DNA of 43,236 nt, taken from Candidatus Altarchaeales archaeon ex4484_96 (GTDB lineage: Archaea > Altiarchaeota > Altiarchaeia > IMC4 > QMZM01). Shown one piece after another: positions 42,488-43,236 of the stretch; position 1 is the stretch's first letter; each line of letters begins with the position of its first letter. The notes beneath the pieces are model-generated. The model was not told where the DNA came from. It saw nothing but the letters and a program-made list of their open reading frames with translations, and ran no database searches. The stretch covers positions 1 through 43,236 of the forward strand of contig NJDH01000002.1 of assembly GCA_002254405.1 (NCBI GenBank), given 5' to 3'. A program made the translations under genes and the position numbers.

Positions 42488-42932
42488 AGACCCAGTGGGC
42501 TATTGGAGCGTAAACTATCGTGGACCATAATACGATGAAAAGAATCCATGAGATGAATTTCACTCTTTCGGCGAAGGCACTTGCTATGATTGCCGTGGTT
42601 ATTATAGCGAACATCATCTGGAACGCCGAAAACACCATATGCGGGAGATTTGAGGCAAGCTCTGATGCTTCCTGACCCACCCCATTCAATAACAGGTAAT
42701 CCATATTTCCGACGAATCCCCCGATATCCGAGCCAAAGGCCATGCTATAACCAAAGAAAACCCATTGTACGCTGATGATTGCCATTGTCACGAAACAAAG
42801 TGACAGCATCGATATTATGTTTTTTCTCCTGACCATCCCCCCATAGAACAATGCCAGACCGGAGGTCATAAGCATTACCATTGCCGTGCATACCATTATC
42901 CATGCGGTGTCTGCTGCTATTATCTCACCCAT
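42450..42932 (-). pseudogene. amt: Ammonium transporter Amt, N-terminal part (frameshifted)
   Basis: The first half of Amt: helices beginning DTAWIMVCTAMVMLMTSGLALFYGGMVRRKN, SVQWVFFGYSMAFG, MVFSAFQMMFAIITTAIIASAFAERVKF and [10 protein letters not shown]. After HWVWGG the frame turns into RISWEPGST and stops, where the family has [16 protein letters not shown] in the next frame. The change happens inside a run of eight G (42480-42487). The start ATG follows an AAGGTGAAATA ribosome binding site, and a TATA-like ATTTATATAAC lies near 42977-42987. Confidence 0.9.
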
Positions 42933-43133
42933 TATTTCACCTTATATGAATGTTTCTTTAAATAATATTGTATTTGTTATATAAATATGCAAGTTTTTTC
43001 TTAATAATTAATTAAATTAATCATATAGATATAGTATTTTTGTTGAAATCTTCATCATAGGTTTATGTGCACTTGCTGAATTGACAAAAAAAAACCATAA
43101 AATAAAAGGTGATTACTCAAAATCCGTACCAGA
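42933..43133. promoter_or_regulatory. AT-rich amt control region
   Basis: Between amt and the transposase end lie about 200 nt without a gene. A TATA-like element (about 42977-42987 on the minus strand) and an AT-rich, partly self-complementary stretch (TTAATTAAATTAATCAT, about 43009-43023) are visible. No NrpR-type GGAA-N6-TTCC operator is seen. The end of the insertion sequence probably lies within 43050-43130. Confidence 0.4.
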
Positions 43134-43235
43134 TCACCCATAAATTATTTCGAACATCGTCTTAAATATGTCAGAGTTTCGGTGGTTGAACCGAAACTCC
43201 ATCTCTTTGAGATACAGATAGTAGTTGTTTTTGTG
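43134..43235 (-). CDS. IS1595/ISXO2-family transposase, C-terminal end (cut by the window edge)
   Basis: The minus strand from the window edge reads NNYYLYLKEMEFRFNHRNSD and ends FKTMFEIIYG before TGA at 43134. The pattern YLKExEFRFNxRN is the well-known C-terminus of ISXO2-like (IS1595 family) DDE transposases. Only 33 codons are inside the window, so completeness cannot be judged. It is too short for the ORF track. Confidence 0.75.
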   Translation of the reverse strand, partial: HKNNYYLYLKEMEFRFNHRNSDIFKTMFEIIYG

Positions 43236-43236
43236 T

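Noticed and set aside
43174-43199. Perfect 10-bp inverted repeat GAGTTTCGGT/ACCGAAACTC, looking like a hairpin or operator
   Set aside because: It lies inside the transposase reading frame (codons for EFRFNHRNS). The symmetry may be real, but coding sequence explains it well enough.
1-43236. CRISPR array, prophage or defence island
   Set aside because: No regularly spaced repeats, integrase, phage structural genes or restriction/defence genes are visible.

Overview
The window is a gene-dense stretch of an archaeal chromosome. It carries archaeal information-processing genes throughout: RNA polymerase subunits E', D, N and K, Spt4, aIF2-gamma, S24e/S27ae/S6e/L18e, PriS, GatE, Trm5 and ABCE1. 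It also has type-II tRNAs with introns, no encoded CCA ends, and TATA-box promoters, several close enough to the start codon to suggest leaderless mRNAs. Gene order (rpoE1-spt4-GTP-dependent dephospho-CoA kinase-rps24e-rps27ae; aIF2g next to a PIN protein) is of euryarchaeal type. RpoD lacks the ferredoxin-like domain. No methanogenesis gene is present. Nickel uptake, a glycogen synthase of the GT3 type and a hexulose-phosphate synthase fusion fit an anaerobic euryarchaeote, but I cannot name the lineage.

Layout. 1-2.5 kb: tRNA-Gly, then a polyprenyl-phosphate sugar-1-phosphate transferase and an FAD oxidoreductase. 2.5-9.4 kb (minus): translation/transcription block from gatE to rps27ae. 9.4-16.2 kb: HPP membrane protein, primase PriS, two unidentified proteins, Trm5, ABCE1 and a metallo-beta-lactamase-fold hydrolase. 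16.3-21.4 kb (plus): tRNA-Ser with intron, a 355-nt non-coding leader, then rps13-rps4-rps11-rpoD-tRNA-Leu-rpl18e-rpl13-rps9-rpoN-rpoK-rps2. 21.4-25.8 kb: enolase, a 2[4Fe-4S] ferredoxin, and an ECF nickel/cobalt transporter (CbiMNQO) divergent from NikR. 25.8-31.4 kb (minus): Hps-RraA fusion, broken acetyl-CoA synthetase, OFA-type MFS transporter, thioredoxin reductase. 31.4-35.4 kb (minus): glycogen operon. 35.7-38.5 kb (plus): stand-alone receiver domain, large unidentified membrane protein, NadM. 38.5-42.9 kb (minus): nitrogen assimilation (amt-glnK-glnA-carA). The right edge holds the C-terminus of an IS1595/ISXO2-type transposase.

How the genes work together. The nitrogen cluster takes up ammonium (Amt, GlnK), fixes it into glutamine (GlnA) and spends it on carbamoyl phosphate (CarA). 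The acetate-side pair (MFS + Acs) probably imports and activates a short carboxylate. GT3, debranching enzyme and a DUF5752-like protein make and mobilise glycogen. Two otherwise recognisable genes are broken in this sequence: amt by one extra G in a G8 run, and acs by an internal deletion of about 110 bp. Both need checking against reads.

Most interesting signals: a non-canonical intron in the D-loop of tRNA-Leu(GAG); a palindrome ATGATTAATCAT shared by the enolase/ferredoxin and MFS/acs control regions; tandem AGGTGTTA repeats at the nikR/cbiM divergent promoter; low-complexity charged tails on five ribosomal proteins, most extreme on S24e; and a structured leader with two TATA boxes before rps13. 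I found no CRISPR array, and no system that I can call new with confidence.
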